64,000 bases of DNA from Desertivirga xinjiangensis (GCF_024436435.1 NZ_JAFMZP010000008.1:124001-188000), one strand, 5' to 3'; shown: positions 26,661 to 35,496, counted from the first letter of the stretch. Numbers and translations: made by a program. The notes: generated by a model from the sequence alone, not told the origin.

Positions 26661-28019
26661 TTAAATGATCTCAAAATATCTTTTTAGTTCCCAGTCGCTT
26701 ACCTGTTTTGAGAATTTTTTCCACTCCCAGATACGAGTGCTGGTGAAGTGTTGAACAAACTCATCCCCAAAAAGATCCTTTGCCAGTGATGATTCCTGCA
26801 TGATCAGCGACGATTCGTACAGGTTTGATGAAAGCCGGGCACTCGACTTATTTTCATAGGCATTGCCTGCTGTTGAGGCAATATCGAGTTTCAGCTTATG
26901 TTTAATGCCGTACAGTCCTGAAGCCAAGGCTGCGGAAATTGCCAGATAAGGATTTGTATCTGATCCGGGAATCCTGGTTTCGAGGCGGGTATACTGATGT
27001 GAGGTATTGATCACACGTAGTGCCGTGGTTCTGTTTTCGATGCCCCAGGTAACGGTAGTTGGAGCCCAGGCACCTTCAACGAGGCGCTTATAACTATTGA
27101 TGGTTGGAGCATACATAGGCAAAATATGGGGTAGGCAATATAGCTGACCAGCCAGGTAGTGCTTCATCAGTTCAGACATCTTATCGGGCTGATGCGGGTC
27201 ATAAAAGAGGTTTGCTGACTGCTCTTTATTCCATAAGCTCTGATGTACATGGCCGCTGCAGCCAGGTAATTCCTCATTCCATTTCGCCATGAAAGAGGCC
27301 AGGATCCCATGTTTGTAAGCAATCTCTTTCACTGCGGTTTTGAGTAGTATTGCTTTGTCTGCAGCCTTCAATACTTCATCATGCGTAATTGCTGCTTCGT
27401 ACACGCCGGGACCAGTTTCGGTATGCAGGCCCTCCAAGCCTATATTGAAATCTGCCAGGCGGTTAAAGAGATCATTATTAAAGTCGTTATAAAGAGAAGG
27501 GCGAAGTATGGAATAGCCGAACATGCCAGGCGTAATCGGCTGGAGATTGCTAAAATTTTTTTGCTGCAGACTGTCGGGTGTTTCTCTGAAATTGAACCAT
27601 TCAAATTCCTGGGCAAACTCGGCATGGTAGCCAAGGTTATCACAGTCTTTTATAATGCGTTTTAGCAAGCTTCGGGGACAAGCAGGAAGATCGTTTCCAT
27701 CGGCTTTACTAAAGTCAGCCAGGAAGAACGGTAAATTATCCTGCCATGAAATAAGGCGGAAAGTTTCAGGATCGATACGGCAAAGCTGATCGGGAAAGCC
27801 GGTTTGCCAACCAGTTACTTCAACGTTTGGATATAGCTCATCAGCGCTATCCCAGCCAAAAATCACATCGCAAAACCCATAGCCGCTTTCAAGTCCGTCA
27901 AGAAACTTTTGGCTGCTTATTATTTTGCCGCGTAAAATACCATCTATATCTGCAAACGCAAACTTTATTTTTGCTATATTATTTTCCTTTAAATACCTGA
28001 TGATCTCTTGCTTATCCAT
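26661..28019 (-). CDS. glutamine-synthetase-like gamma-glutamyl ligase (PuuA/GlnA-homologue type)
   Basis: 452 residues of the type I glutamine synthetase superfamily. It has the N-terminal beta-grasp (IKFAFADIDGILRGKII) and a catalytic domain with all expected active-site elements: the E-x-E pair in FAQEFEWF, ETGPGVYE, GCSGHVHQSL, NSYKRL, IENRTTALRV and LETRIPGSDTNPYL. The true glutamine synthetase of the genome is a different type II enzyme 730 bp away. The absence of the adenylylation-type C-terminus and the short variable loops also point to a gamma-glutamyl-amine ligase such as gamma-glutamylputrescine or gamma-glutamylethanolamide synthetase. It heads an operon with a kinase and a phosphatase, and a gamma-glutamylcyclotransferase gene is divergent at 62 bp. 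Substrate not determined. Confidence 0.85.
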   Translation of the reverse strand: MDKQEIIRYLKENNIAKIKFAFADIDGILRGKIISSQKFLDGLESGYGFCDVIFGWDSADELYPNVEVTGWQTGFPDQLCRIDPETFRLISWQDNLPFFLADFSKADGNDLPACPRSLLKRIIKDCDNLGYHAEFAQEFEWFNFRETPDSLQQKNFSNLQPITPGMFGYSILRPSLYNDFNNDLFNRLADFNIGLEGLHTETGPGVYEAAITHDEVLKAADKAILLKTAVKEIAYKHGILASFMAKWNEELPGCSGHVHQSLWNKEQSANLFYDPHQPDKMSELMKHYLAGQLYCLPHILPMYAPTINSYKRLVEGAWAPTTVTWGIENRTTALRVINTSHQYTRLETRIPGSDTNPYLAISAALASGLYGIKHKLKLDIASTAGNAYENKSSARLSSNLYESSLIMQESSLAKDLFGDEFVQHFTSTRIWEWKKFSKQVSDWELKRYFEII

Positions 28020-28081
28020 TAGTGTCGTGTTTTACGTGCTTAAGGTCATTTAAAAGATAAATATAAACGATTTTAGCTCTT

Positions 28082-28510
28082 ATGGAACATACAAATCAAT
28101 TGCTTTTTATTTATGGCACCCTGCTGCAAGTGGGGAACGAATTCGCCGAATATCTAAGGGCAAACAGCACCGTCATTTCGCGCGGAAAGTTTAAGGGGAG
28201 ATTATATGATCTGGGAAGTTATCCTGCTGCAGTGTATGATAAAAGAACCAATGCTTATGTTTACGGAACCATCGTCAAGATGGAAAAGGTTGACGAGGTG
28301 TTGAAGCATCTCGATTATTATGAGGGAATCGGGCAAACTTACTGCGAATACGAAAGGGTTTTGATTGAAGTGGAGAGTGAGGGGGCTGGTGATCTGGTGA
28401 AAGCATTGTCGTGCTGGGTATATATGTTTAAGCTGTCTGAAAGAGGGCTGAAATTAATCAGTGGCGGGGACTATTTGGAGTATAAGAACGGTTCGAAGAA
28501 CCTACGATAG
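28082..28510 (+). CDS. gamma-glutamylcyclotransferase family protein (AIG2/GGACT-like)
   Basis: 142 residues with the AIG2-like cyclotransferase fold. The substrate loop YGTLL is at residues 11-15, a GRLYDLGSYPAAV block follows at 39-51, and the catalytic glutamate is probably E81 in LDYYEGIG. The GGACT class releases 5-oxoproline from gamma-glutamyl amines; other members act on gamma-glutamyl amino acids. The gene is transcribed away from the gamma-glutamyl-ligase operon from a 62-bp shared intergenic region, so both may respond to one regulator. Ligase and cyclotransferase together would form and cleave the same kind of bond. Confidence 0.85.
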   Translation: MEHTNQLLFIYGTLLQVGNEFAEYLRANSTVISRGKFKGRLYDLGSYPAAVYDKRTNAYVYGTIVKMEKVDEVLKHLDYYEGIGQTYCEYERVLIEVESEGAGDLVKALSCWVYMFKLSERGLKLISGGDYLEYKNGSKNLR

Positions 28511-28512
28511 GG

Positions 28513-28535
28513 CTTCGAGATCACAGATCTCGAAG
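28513..28535. repeat. perfect 10-bp hairpin after the cyclotransferase gene
   Basis: CTTCGAGATC and GATCTCGAAG flank the 3-nt loop ACA, starting 3 bp after the stop codon. No T-run follows, so it is either an RNA-stabilising or factor-dependent 3' end or a protein-binding palindrome. Confidence 0.55.
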
Positions 28536-28577
28536 AGCGGGAATAAGATAATTTCTTTTGATGGAAGCGAATGCTGG

Positions 28578-28680
28578 CCCAGGCGTGCCACGTGTGCCAT
28601 GAATTTCAAATCAACATAAATTCTTCGAAGGGATAGCCCCCCCGGCTTTCCCGCGTGATCCCAGGTGTGCCACGTGTGCT
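28578..28680. repeat. pair of 21-bp direct repeats containing CACGTG
   Basis: The block at 28578-28598 (CCCAGGCGTGCC, then ACGTGTGCC) recurs at 28660-28680 with two C-to-T changes, 82 bp apart. Each contains the palindrome CACGTG. The second copy ends just before the terminator of the type II glutamine synthetase gene. No gene lies here. Confidence 0.55.
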
Positions 28681-28684
28681 TAGA

Positions 28685-28720
28685 AAAAATAAAAAACCCC
28701 TGAATCTCTTCAGGGGTTTT
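28685..28720 (-). terminator. terminator of the type II glutamine synthetase gene
   Basis: AAAACCCCTGAA (28693-28704) and TTCAGGGGTTTT (28709-28720) make a 12-bp stem with a 4-nt loop. On the minus strand it is followed by TTATTTTTTC. It lies 31 bp after the stop. Confidence 0.88.
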
Positions 28721-28750
28721 AAAAATATTATATTCCTATTTGTATCTGTA

Positions 28751-29761
28751 TTAAACAGTAACCGATTTAACAGTTTTGATGATACGTGCTGCTACTTTGT
28801 AAGGATCTGCCGCAGAGTTTGGACGACGATCTTCAAGGTAACCTTTCCATCCCCATTTAGGAACTACAACAGGGATACGGATAGAAGCACCACGGTCAGA
28901 TACTCCATAAGAGAAATCATGGATAGAAGCAGTTTCGTGTTTACCAGTTAAACGTTTGTCGTTGTCAGCTCCGTAAACATCGATGTGCTCTTTTACAACC
29001 GGACGGAACGCTTCGCAAACTTTTGTGAAGATTTCCTGGCTGCCTGCAGTTCTTAGTAAAGTATTTGAGAAGTTTGCGTGCATACCTGAACCATTCCAGT
29101 CTAACTCACCAAGAGGTTTGCAATGCCAGTTGATCGATACTCCGTATTTCTCTCCGATTCTTTCTAATAAATAACGGCCAATCCAGATCTGGTCGCCGGC
29201 TTCTTTAGCACCTTTAGCAAAGATCTGAAATTCCCACTGTCCGGCCGCTACTTCGGCGTTGATACCTTCAACATTTAAACCTGCTTCTAAGCAAACGTCT
29301 AAATGCTCTTCGATAATCTCCCTTCCATATGCGTTTTTAGCGCCAACAGAACAGTAGTAAGGACCTTGTGGAGCAGGGTAACCATTTGCAGGGAAGCCTA
29401 AAGGTTTATTAGTCTCGTTGTCCCAAAGGAAATACTCTTGTTCGAAGCCAAACCAAAAATCATTATCATCATCTTCGATAAGTGCACGGCCATTTGACTC
29501 ATGCGGATTTCCGTCAGCATCAAGTACTTCGCACATTACCAGGTAACCATTTTTTCTTTGAGGGTCAGGGCAAATGAACACTGGTTTTAAAATACAGTCA
29601 GAAGAACCACCTGGTGCCTGCTCGGTTGAAGAACCATCAAAGCTCCAAAGAGGGCAATCCTCTAATTTACCGCTAAAATCTTTTTCAATTTTTGTTTTGC
29701 TACGAAGGCTTTGTGTGGGTTTATAGCCATCAAGCCAGATGTACTCTAATTTTGCCGCCAT
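28751..29761 (-). CDS. glnA: type II glutamine synthetase
   Basis: 336 residues of the short, eukaryote-like GSII class: LEYIWLDGYKPTQSLRSKT at the N-terminus, WSFDGSSTEQAPGGSSDC, the metal-binding FGFEQEYFLW, GINAEVAAGQWEFQIF, WNGSGMHANFS and the C-terminal SIRIPVVVPKWGWKGYLEDR with RRPNSAADPY. It makes glutamine from glutamate, ammonia and ATP in the cytosol and is the probable main ammonium-assimilating enzyme. A strong promoter precedes it and a strong terminator follows, so it is a single-gene unit. It is unrelated in class to the ligase-like gene 730 bp downstream, though both belong to the same superfamily. Confidence 0.96.
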   Translation of the reverse strand: MAAKLEYIWLDGYKPTQSLRSKTKIEKDFSGKLEDCPLWSFDGSSTEQAPGGSSDCILKPVFICPDPQRKNGYLVMCEVLDADGNPHESNGRALIEDDDNDFWFGFEQEYFLWDNETNKPLGFPANGYPAPQGPYYCSVGAKNAYGREIIEEHLDVCLEAGLNVEGINAEVAAGQWEFQIFAKGAKEAGDQIWIGRYLLERIGEKYGVSINWHCKPLGELDWNGSGMHANFSNTLLRTAGSQEIFTKVCEAFRPVVKEHIDVYGADNDKRLTGKHETASIHDFSYGVSDRGASIRIPVVVPKWGWKGYLEDRRPNSAADPYKVAARIIKTVKSVTV

Positions 29762-29788
29762 TTTTTATTTGTTTGCTCTAATTTGATT

Positions 29789-29818
29789 CAAAAATATTGT
29801 ATTGAATTTTGATTTCAA
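29789..29818 (-). promoter_or_regulatory. promoter of the type II glutamine synthetase gene
   Basis: On the minus strand TTG (29818-29816), 19 bp, then TATTTTTG (29796-29789) is a full match to the Bacteroidota promoter (TTG-N19-TAnnTTTG). It lies about 28 bp before the ATG at 29761. Short repeats of TTGAAAT/ATTTCAAAAT further upstream (about 29850-29890) may bind a nitrogen regulator. Confidence 0.65.
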
Positions 29819-30058
29819 TGGAAATACGTCACGAATTTATGTGTTTTGTTTTAAATATTTCAAAATATTTCAATAAAATTCATTTTTTCAGGTAAATATT
29901 ACAATAACTTACAAATAAAGCAGGATCTAAGAGGCGTTTTCTCAATGGCTTTCAAGGTTGGTGACAAAGCAGGCAAATTATCTTGTAAGACAGGAAGGTA
30001 TAAAAAAAGCCTTCGTGAGGGTAAACTCACATACGGAGGATGTAAATGGGTTGAAAGC
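29819..30058. other. intergenic region before the palindromic element
   Basis: A/T-rich sequence upstream of glnA, then a stretch beginning near 29945 that can be read as about 40 codons (MAFKVGDKAGKLSCKTGRY) before running into the palindromic element. I cannot tell whether this is a dead small gene. GCTTTCAAGG here (29948-29957) is mirrored as CCTTGAAAGC just outside the element's other end (30246-30255). Confidence 0.35.
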
Positions 30059-30247
30059 GGATCAAGCTTAAAAGTTGGGGGCCTTCCTTGCTTCGTCATC
30101 CTGAACTTGTTTCAGGATCTCCTGCTTAAGCATTTCCTTTATAGTCCAAGAGATGCCGAAATGAGTTGAAATGAGTTTGGCATGACGACCGTTTCAAAAA
30201 GTTGGCATTAATGCGCTTAGCCGCCCCCCAACCTTTCCACTTGATCC
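30059..30247. repeat. MITE-like palindromic element, copy A
   Basis: A 189-bp element with imperfect terminal inverted repeats: GGATCAAGCTTAAAAGTTGG at the left, and the reverse complement of GGATCAAGTGGAAAGGTTGG at the right. Inside is a nested palindrome CGTCATCCTGAACTTGTTTC, mirrored by GGCATGACG near 30180. The same element occurs inverted at 54461-54651. It encodes nothing credible and could fold into a long hairpin. Confidence 0.7.
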
Positions 30248-30284
30248 TTGAAAGCTTGTCGCCTTGTAGAAACAGGTGACTTCA

Positions 30285-30316
30285 TAAAAAACAAGGTTGC
30301 AGGGATGCTGCAACCT
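30285..30316 (-). terminator. terminator of the gene at 30353
   Basis: Minus strand: AGGTTGCAG (30316-30308) pairs with CTGCAACCT (30302-30294), followed by TGTTTTTTAT. Confidence 0.75.
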
Positions 30317-30352
30317 GTAGTGAAACGGTTTAGGGAAATATCGGGAGAAACT

Positions 30353-31069
30353 CTAGCTGAAGAAATCAGTAGTTAAGATTTGAAAATATTGGGGGCTTGA
30401 TGGTGTTAAAGCACCTTCTATATATAGCTTTACGTCTTTTGCAATATCTATCAAACCTGTGCCAGGAGTATATAGAATTATATTTCTATTACGTCTTGCT
30501 GTGTTCAGCGCGGCTTCTGCAAGTTTAATACTTGTGTTTTTTGTTTTAAGGTTCTCGAAAATGATGTTTAAGGAAGTAATCAGTAATTTTTGGTCTGGTG
30601 TATTGCAAATGGAATTTTCCGATATAAGAGATATGAGTTGCGACAAACTTTCCAACCTTTTTTCATAAGATGGAGAAGATAAAGGAATGTTAAACTTCAT
30701 TTTTTCCCTGGTGACTGCAAAGTCTGTCAGCACTCTTTGACCCTTCAAGTCTTTAACCAGCGAATCAATAGAACTAGCGCCCTCCTCATCTATAAAAGCT
30801 TCCCGGCGTAAACTAAGGATCCTGTTGGCTAAAGGTTCAAGACCTTCCCAGGCTTTTTCCCGCGCATCTACTGTTGCTGCATATACACGCAAGGCAAGGG
30901 TAACACCCTGTAGCGATGATTTTGCCTGTGCATAAAGGTGTTTAAGGTTTTTTAAACTTAAGTCTGCTCTGGGGGGATTGTAATTGTCGCCGAGAACCTC
31001 AATGCTTATTAAAAGGCTGCCAAAATTGCCTACGTTTTTACCATGTCCGCTTTCCGATAGTAATGCCAT
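30353..31069 (-). CDS. uncharacterised Bacteroidota protein, helical, 238 residues
   Basis: No named family recognised. The pattern (SGHGKNVGNFGSLLISI, then a YNP turn, VDAREKAWEGLEPLANRIL, and near the C-terminus NIILYTPGTGLIDIAKDVKLYI followed by SPQYFQIL) resembles an uncharacterised Bacteroidota group that I recall only by pattern. Those proteins share the GHxKNVxNF opening, repeated long helices, and the N-TGLVD-A-K-YI ending. The protein is probably an all-helical bundle; no signal peptide, membrane segment or catalytic motif is visible. It has its own terminator. An unrelated small gene precedes it by 183 bp on the same strand. Confidence 0.7.
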   Translation of the reverse strand: MALLSESGHGKNVGNFGSLLISIEVLGDNYNPPRADLSLKNLKHLYAQAKSSLQGVTLALRVYAATVDAREKAWEGLEPLANRILSLRREAFIDEEGASSIDSLVKDLKGQRVLTDFAVTREKMKFNIPLSSPSYEKRLESLSQLISLISENSICNTPDQKLLITSLNIIFENLKTKNTSIKLAEAALNTARRNRNIILYTPGTGLIDIAKDVKLYIEGALTPSSPQYFQILTTDFFS

Positions 31070-31252
31070 TCCTGATCGATTTTTTTCAGGATAAAATTAA
31101 AATCAATTACAAGTGGCGGCAATTGGGTAAATCACCCTATTTTTTTGCAGAATTTACGCAAGTATCTCCCTCCTGCACATAAAAAACGTCGCTTAAGTTG
31201 TTTTTTTTTCGTGCAGTTTATGGTTTTTTCAAAAGAAGAGAATGCAGCAGAT

Positions 31253-31585
31253 CTACCTTTTCTTTCGTCCTGCCCCTTTTTGCCTGCCTCTGGTGTCTAA
31301 GGTGAGGCTTTCGGAGGCAGCCTTGAACTGCATGTTAAGTACGTATACAGCTTCCATCAGTTTTTCAAGATCCTCTAAGAAATGTTTAAGTTCTTCCGCA
31401 TCAATTACAGTAAAATGGCGGGGTTCAACCTGATGCTTTTTTAAGAACATCCGGCATGTAGCCAAGTCCCAATTTTCAGGAAAGTCCTGAAGTACAGAAA
31501 TAGGGTCATTTAATTCTTTCCAGGTAAGGTGATACGGATAGTCTTCGCTGCCAAGCCGACTAAGCATGTCTAAAGTGATTTCCAT
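31253..31585 (-). CDS. hypothetical protein, 110 residues
   Basis: I do not recognise it. The sequence starts MEITLDMLSRLGSEDYPYHL and has an acidic central helix (IDAEELKHFLEDLEKLMEAV). The tail is strongly basic (GRQKGAGRKKR), which could bind nucleic acid. The clear ATG at 31585 and coding-like composition favour a real gene. It is divergent from the HTH regulator at 31697 with 111 bp between them, and lies on the same strand as the helical protein at 30353. Nothing else suggests a role. Confidence 0.5.
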   Translation of the reverse strand: MEITLDMLSRLGSEDYPYHLTWKELNDPISVLQDFPENWDLATCRMFLKKHQVEPRHFTVIDAEELKHFLEDLEKLMEAVYVLNMQFKAASESLTLDTRGRQKGAGRKKR

Positions 31586-31696
31586 AATTTTGAGGAGATT
31601 TAACGACTCTCCGAAACAATATTAAACATAATTGTATAAAAATGCAATGAAAAACGTAGATGTTAATATACATATGCGTGTATTAATTTGGTGTGA

Positions 31697-32074
31697 TTGA
31701 AAGAGACTAGCAAAAACATACATAGGGGCAGCGTTTTGGGAAAAGCTGTTCAGCAAAGTGAGCTGAGTAAGACAGTTATTGCAAAAAAGGCTGGTTATAA
31801 CCGCACTTCATTGTACAACCATATCAAACTGGAAGATCTGTCTTTTGAGATCCTGGAGAAGTATGGAAAGGCGCTTGGCTACGATTTTACACAAGTGTTT
31901 CCGGAGATGATCAGGTATATCTCTTTTGAGGATGCAAAAGCGGATTATAATGAATCGCTGACGTTCGATCAGCTTTTAAAACAGCGTGATAGCTGGCGGG
32001 ATAAGTATTATGATCTGCTTGAAAAATACAACCGGGTGATTGAAGAGAAGCTGGCGTTGAATCAGTCTAAATGA
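31697..32074 (+). CDS. HTH transcriptional regulator with C-terminal helix, paralogue of 58408
   Basis: 125 residues. The helix-turn-helix lies at about 23-48 (LSKTVIAKKAGYNRTSLYNH), and a C-terminal amphipathic helix contains WRDKYYDLLEKYNRVIEEK. It shares order and motifs with the product of the gene at 58408 (HHGQVMEKAV, VARKAGISRRTLYNW, TKYIDLLEKYNALI), so the two are paralogues. The only upstream in-frame start is TTG at 31697, and it is needed to include the HRGSVLGKAV segment that the paralogue also has; an in-frame stop lies just before it. An imperfect inverted repeat (TTAATATACA at 31663-31672, TGTATTAA at 31679-31686) close to the start may be an autoregulatory site. Confidence 0.75.
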   Translation: MKETSKNIHRGSVLGKAVQQSELSKTVIAKKAGYNRTSLYNHIKLEDLSFEILEKYGKALGYDFTQVFPEMIRYISFEDAKADYNESLTFDQLLKQRDSWRDKYYDLLEKYNRVIEEKLALNQSK

Positions 32075-32148
32075 GATTAGTAGATTCTTGACAAACGTTT
32101 TACACCAAAAAGAAATCTTTTTAAGTGTTTGGGGCTTTACTTTGATGT

Positions 32149-33165
32149 ATGGATAATTCAACAGTAAGAAGCTCCCAAAATATACCTTTATCTGTTTTAG
32201 ACCTGGTACCTGTTCTGAGCGGAAGGGGAATCTCAGATTCATTTAAGAGCAGCCTGCAGCTGGCTCAGCACGCTGAGCGCCTTGGATATAAGCGTTACTG
32301 GCTGGCCGAGCATCATAATATGCCCGGGATAGCAAGTTCAGCTACCCCGGTGCTTATTGGCTACATTGCCCAGGGTACTTCTTCAATCCGGGTGGGATCT
32401 GGGGGGGTAATGTTACCAAATCATGCTCCGCTCATCGTTGCTGAACAATTCGGAACACTGGCGAGCCTGTATCCTGGACGCATCGACCTTGGCCTTGGCC
32501 GGGCGCCTGGAACTGACCAGCTGACAGCAATGGCCCTCCGGCGTCATTTAAGCGGCAGTGTTGAAGACTTCCCACAAAACGTTCAGGAATTAAGGACATA
32601 TCTATCTGCACAGAATAGCAGTGCGAAGGTGCGGGCGGTTCAGGCTGAAGGCGTTGACTTACCGGTTTGGCTGCTTGGCTCAAGTACTTATAGTGCTCAA
32701 CTTGCCGCCCTGCTGGGATTGCCCTTTGCTTTTGCCAGTCATTTCGCGCCTGCGATGCTCCATGCATCTTTGAATTTATATCGAAGCAACTTTAGGCCGT
32801 CTAACGACCTTTCAGCCCCTTATGTTATGGCTGGAATTAATGTCATAGCTGCCGATAGCGATGAGGAAGCCCGTTATCTTGCGAGTTCATTATACCTGTC
32901 TTTCCTAAATGTTATTAAAGGAAGTGCCTTGCCCATGCAACCTCCCGTCAAAAATCTTGATGATTATTGTAGTCCCTCAGAACGCTATGCAGTGGAACAA
33001 ATGCTTAGCTACACTTTCATTGGAAGTCCCGAAACCTTGAGGGGAAAGCTTCAGAATTTTTTACAGCAAACTGGAGTAGATGAACTGATGGTAGTTTCGT
33101 CTATTTATGAGCCTTCAGCCCGGATGTATTCCTACCAGCTTCTTGCTGAATTGGAACTGAGGTAA
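32149..33165 (+). CDS. luciferase-like (LLM class) flavin-dependent monooxygenase
   Basis: 338 residues with the bacterial luciferase TIM-barrel. It shows [69 protein letters not shown] and near the C-terminus [16 protein letters not shown]. These are hallmarks of the MsnO8-type subgroup. Such enzymes use reduced flavin (FMNH2) and O2 to oxidise an organic substrate; the substrate is unknown. It stands alone, 74 bp after the HTH regulator, and may or may not share its transcript. Confidence 0.9.
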   Translation: MDNSTVRSSQNIPLSVLDLVPVLSGRGISDSFKSSLQLAQHAERLGYKRYWLAEHHNMPGIASSATPVLIGYIAQGTSSIRVGSGGVMLPNHAPLIVAEQFGTLASLYPGRIDLGLGRAPGTDQLTAMALRRHLSGSVEDFPQNVQELRTYLSAQNSSAKVRAVQAEGVDLPVWLLGSSTYSAQLAALLGLPFAFASHFAPAMLHASLNLYRSNFRPSNDLSAPYVMAGINVIAADSDEEARYLASSLYLSFLNVIKGSALPMQPPVKNLDDYCSPSERYAVEQMLSYTFIGSPETLRGKLQNFLQQTGVDELMVVSSIYEPSARMYSYQLLAELELR

Positions 33166-33278
33166 ACGGGATTTACAACCTGAGAAGGCACTTTACATAT
33201 TTCTGCTCATTCCGGCAATACTAGCATTCAGAGCCGGATATTTATGTAATATAGCTCTATAATCGCTAAAAAGCAGAT

Positions 33279-35487
33279 ATGAGTAAGGCTGATGATTTAT
33301 TAAATTCACTTGATGAGGCTTTGGTTGAAGTAGATCATGATTTGAAAATATTATATCATAACCAAAAGGCAGCGCAAATCCTGCCTTTGAAGGAAAATGA
33401 TGCCTTACTGTATCGAGGGCGAAGAGCTATAACGGAGTTTTTACCTCATCAAACAGTCATAGTATTTAAGCATGCGAAAGAAAAAAGAGAAAGCACCTTC
33501 AGATCTTTTTTTTCTGATCATGTCCAAAAGTGGATCTTGTTTTCGGTTAAGCCTCTTAAAAATTCCTTTTTAGTTGCCTTATATGATCAAAGCAGGGCCG
33601 GGGATGAGATTAGAAATACCAGCGATCTGCTTCGGGCTGTATTTCATGCATCCACCTTACCCATCACCGTGTTCAGCAGCGTTCGTAACGATGTCGGAGA
33701 GGTAATCGATTTTGAGTATGTTATGGAAAATGTAGTAGCTGAACAGCTTTGGAAAAATGGCCGCATGGGCGAAAGGTTGCTGTCATTACATCCGTCAATC
33801 CGAACCACCGGAATTATTGATCTGTATAAAGAAGTAGTTGAAACCGGAGAACCACTGGACAAGGAGGTTCATTTTGTGGGAGGTATCCTGAGAGGCTGGT
33901 ATCGTTTAACCGCAGTAAAGTTCGACGACTCTGTAGCGACCACTGTAGAAAATATTTCGGAACGGAAGGAGGCCGAGTACGCTATGCAAAAGAGCCTTCA
34001 TTTACTCTCTAACTCGGAGGCTATTGCAAAAATGGGCAGCTGGGAATATGACCTTGAGACAGAAGTATGGTCATGGTCCAGGGGTATGTACAACATTTTT
34101 GGAATTGTTGAAGGCACTGAAGTTTATCCTGATAAGTATCTTAACCTGATCGTACCGGAACAGCGCGACATTGCTAAGCGAATAATTACCTGTATTAAAA
34201 GTACATGCGAGTCATTCGATGAAATAGTGGATATACAAGTAGGCGGAGGTTTGAAAGTTATTCACCTGAAGGGTTTTCCATTATTTGGAAGCGATGGCCG
34301 GGTGGAGAAAATGATTGGGATTGATATGGATATCACTGAAACGAAACTGACTGAAAATGAACTAAAAAGGCAAAAATTTTTCGTACAGCAGATCACTCAG
34401 GGCTACTCCGGATATCATTTCCATTTTCGACTTGGAAAAACTATCTTATGTATATATTAATAAAGAGCTCCACCCAATTTTAGGATATTCTTCGCGACAA
34501 ATTAAGGCGATGGACTATATGGAGTCGCAAAAGCTTATTTGTGTGGACGATCTCCCATCCATTGAGGAATACCTCCGCAGCTTCCAGGAAAGTGGTAATG
34601 AAGATGTGAGAGAAGTTGAGTTCAGGGTTAAGAATATTCATGGCCAGTGGTGGTGGGTTAAGGCCAGAGGAAAGGTGTTTAAAAGGAATGCTGGTGGAAA
34701 AGTTACTCAGATAATCTCCATTATACAGGATTGGAGTCAGAAGAAGGAAGCAGAAGAGAAAAAGCAGGAAAATGAATTCATGCAGGCCTTGCTTCAAAAA
34801 AAGGATGAGTTTATGAGTGTTGCAAGCCATGAATTAAAAACTCCAATTACTACTATTAAGGCATCTCTGCAGGTATTACAGCGTCAGGTGGAAAGGCAGG
34901 TAGATGAGAGCATCTTGCTTGTCTTCATAAAAAGAGCAATTCTACAAATCAATAAACTGAGTACCCTGATAGGTGATTTGATGGATAACACCAAAATACA
35001 ATCGGGCAAACTTCGGTTGGACATCAGTTCCTGCACCATGGACGAAATTATTGCCGATAGTATCTTGCATGGCTTTAACCTGGAAAATATTATAATAGAA
35101 AATACAGTGACAGAGCCTGTAGAGGTTGACAGGATACGGATAGAACAGGTGCTGACCAATTATATCAGCAATGCTATTAAATATTCTCCAGGCTCGGATA
35201 AAATACTTTTAAGGGTGAATACGGAAGGAGATTCTGTTAAGGTGTCCGTGCGCGATTTTGGAATTGGTATTGCCAGGGAGAAGACCCCTTATGTATTTGA
35301 CCGTTTTTTCAGAGTAAATGAGGCTTCGACCCAGTTCTCAGGCCTGGGTTTGGGTTTGTATATTTCTGCTGAAATAATAAATCTTCATCAAGGAAGATAT
35401 GGAGTAGAAAGTGAAGAAGGGAAAGGTTCCACATTCTGGTTTTCAGTTCCATTTAAGCACCAGCCAACAAATGAATCAAGTATGTAG
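33279..35487 (+). pseudogene. multi-PAS sensor histidine kinase split by a single-base frameshift
   Basis: Two overlapping frames make one kinase of about 736 residues. Part 1 (33279-34460) has PAS domains including LDEALVEVDHDLKILYHN and MGSWEYDLETEVWSWS, the last followed by a PAC motif (MIGIDMDITETKL). Part 2 (in the next frame, with its first ATG at 34432) carries another PAS (YVYINKELHPILGYSSRQI), HisKA (ASHELKTPITTIKASLQV) and HATPase_c (NYISNAIKYSPGSDK, FGIGIAREK, GLGLGLYIS). In the second frame the join reads DIISIFDLEKLSYVY, so one base, probably a C in the short run at 34406-34409, is missing. Both halves are otherwise intact, so the lesion is recent or an assembly artefact. No membrane segment is seen, so the kinase is cytosolic. 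Confidence 0.8.
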
Positions 35488-35496
35488 TGTTCAAGT

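Noticed and set aside
29945-30169. 74-codon plus-strand frame starting MAFKVGDKAGKL
   Set aside because: Only the first 40 codons look protein-like; the rest reads through the palindromic element. It could be a dead small gene but I cannot show it.
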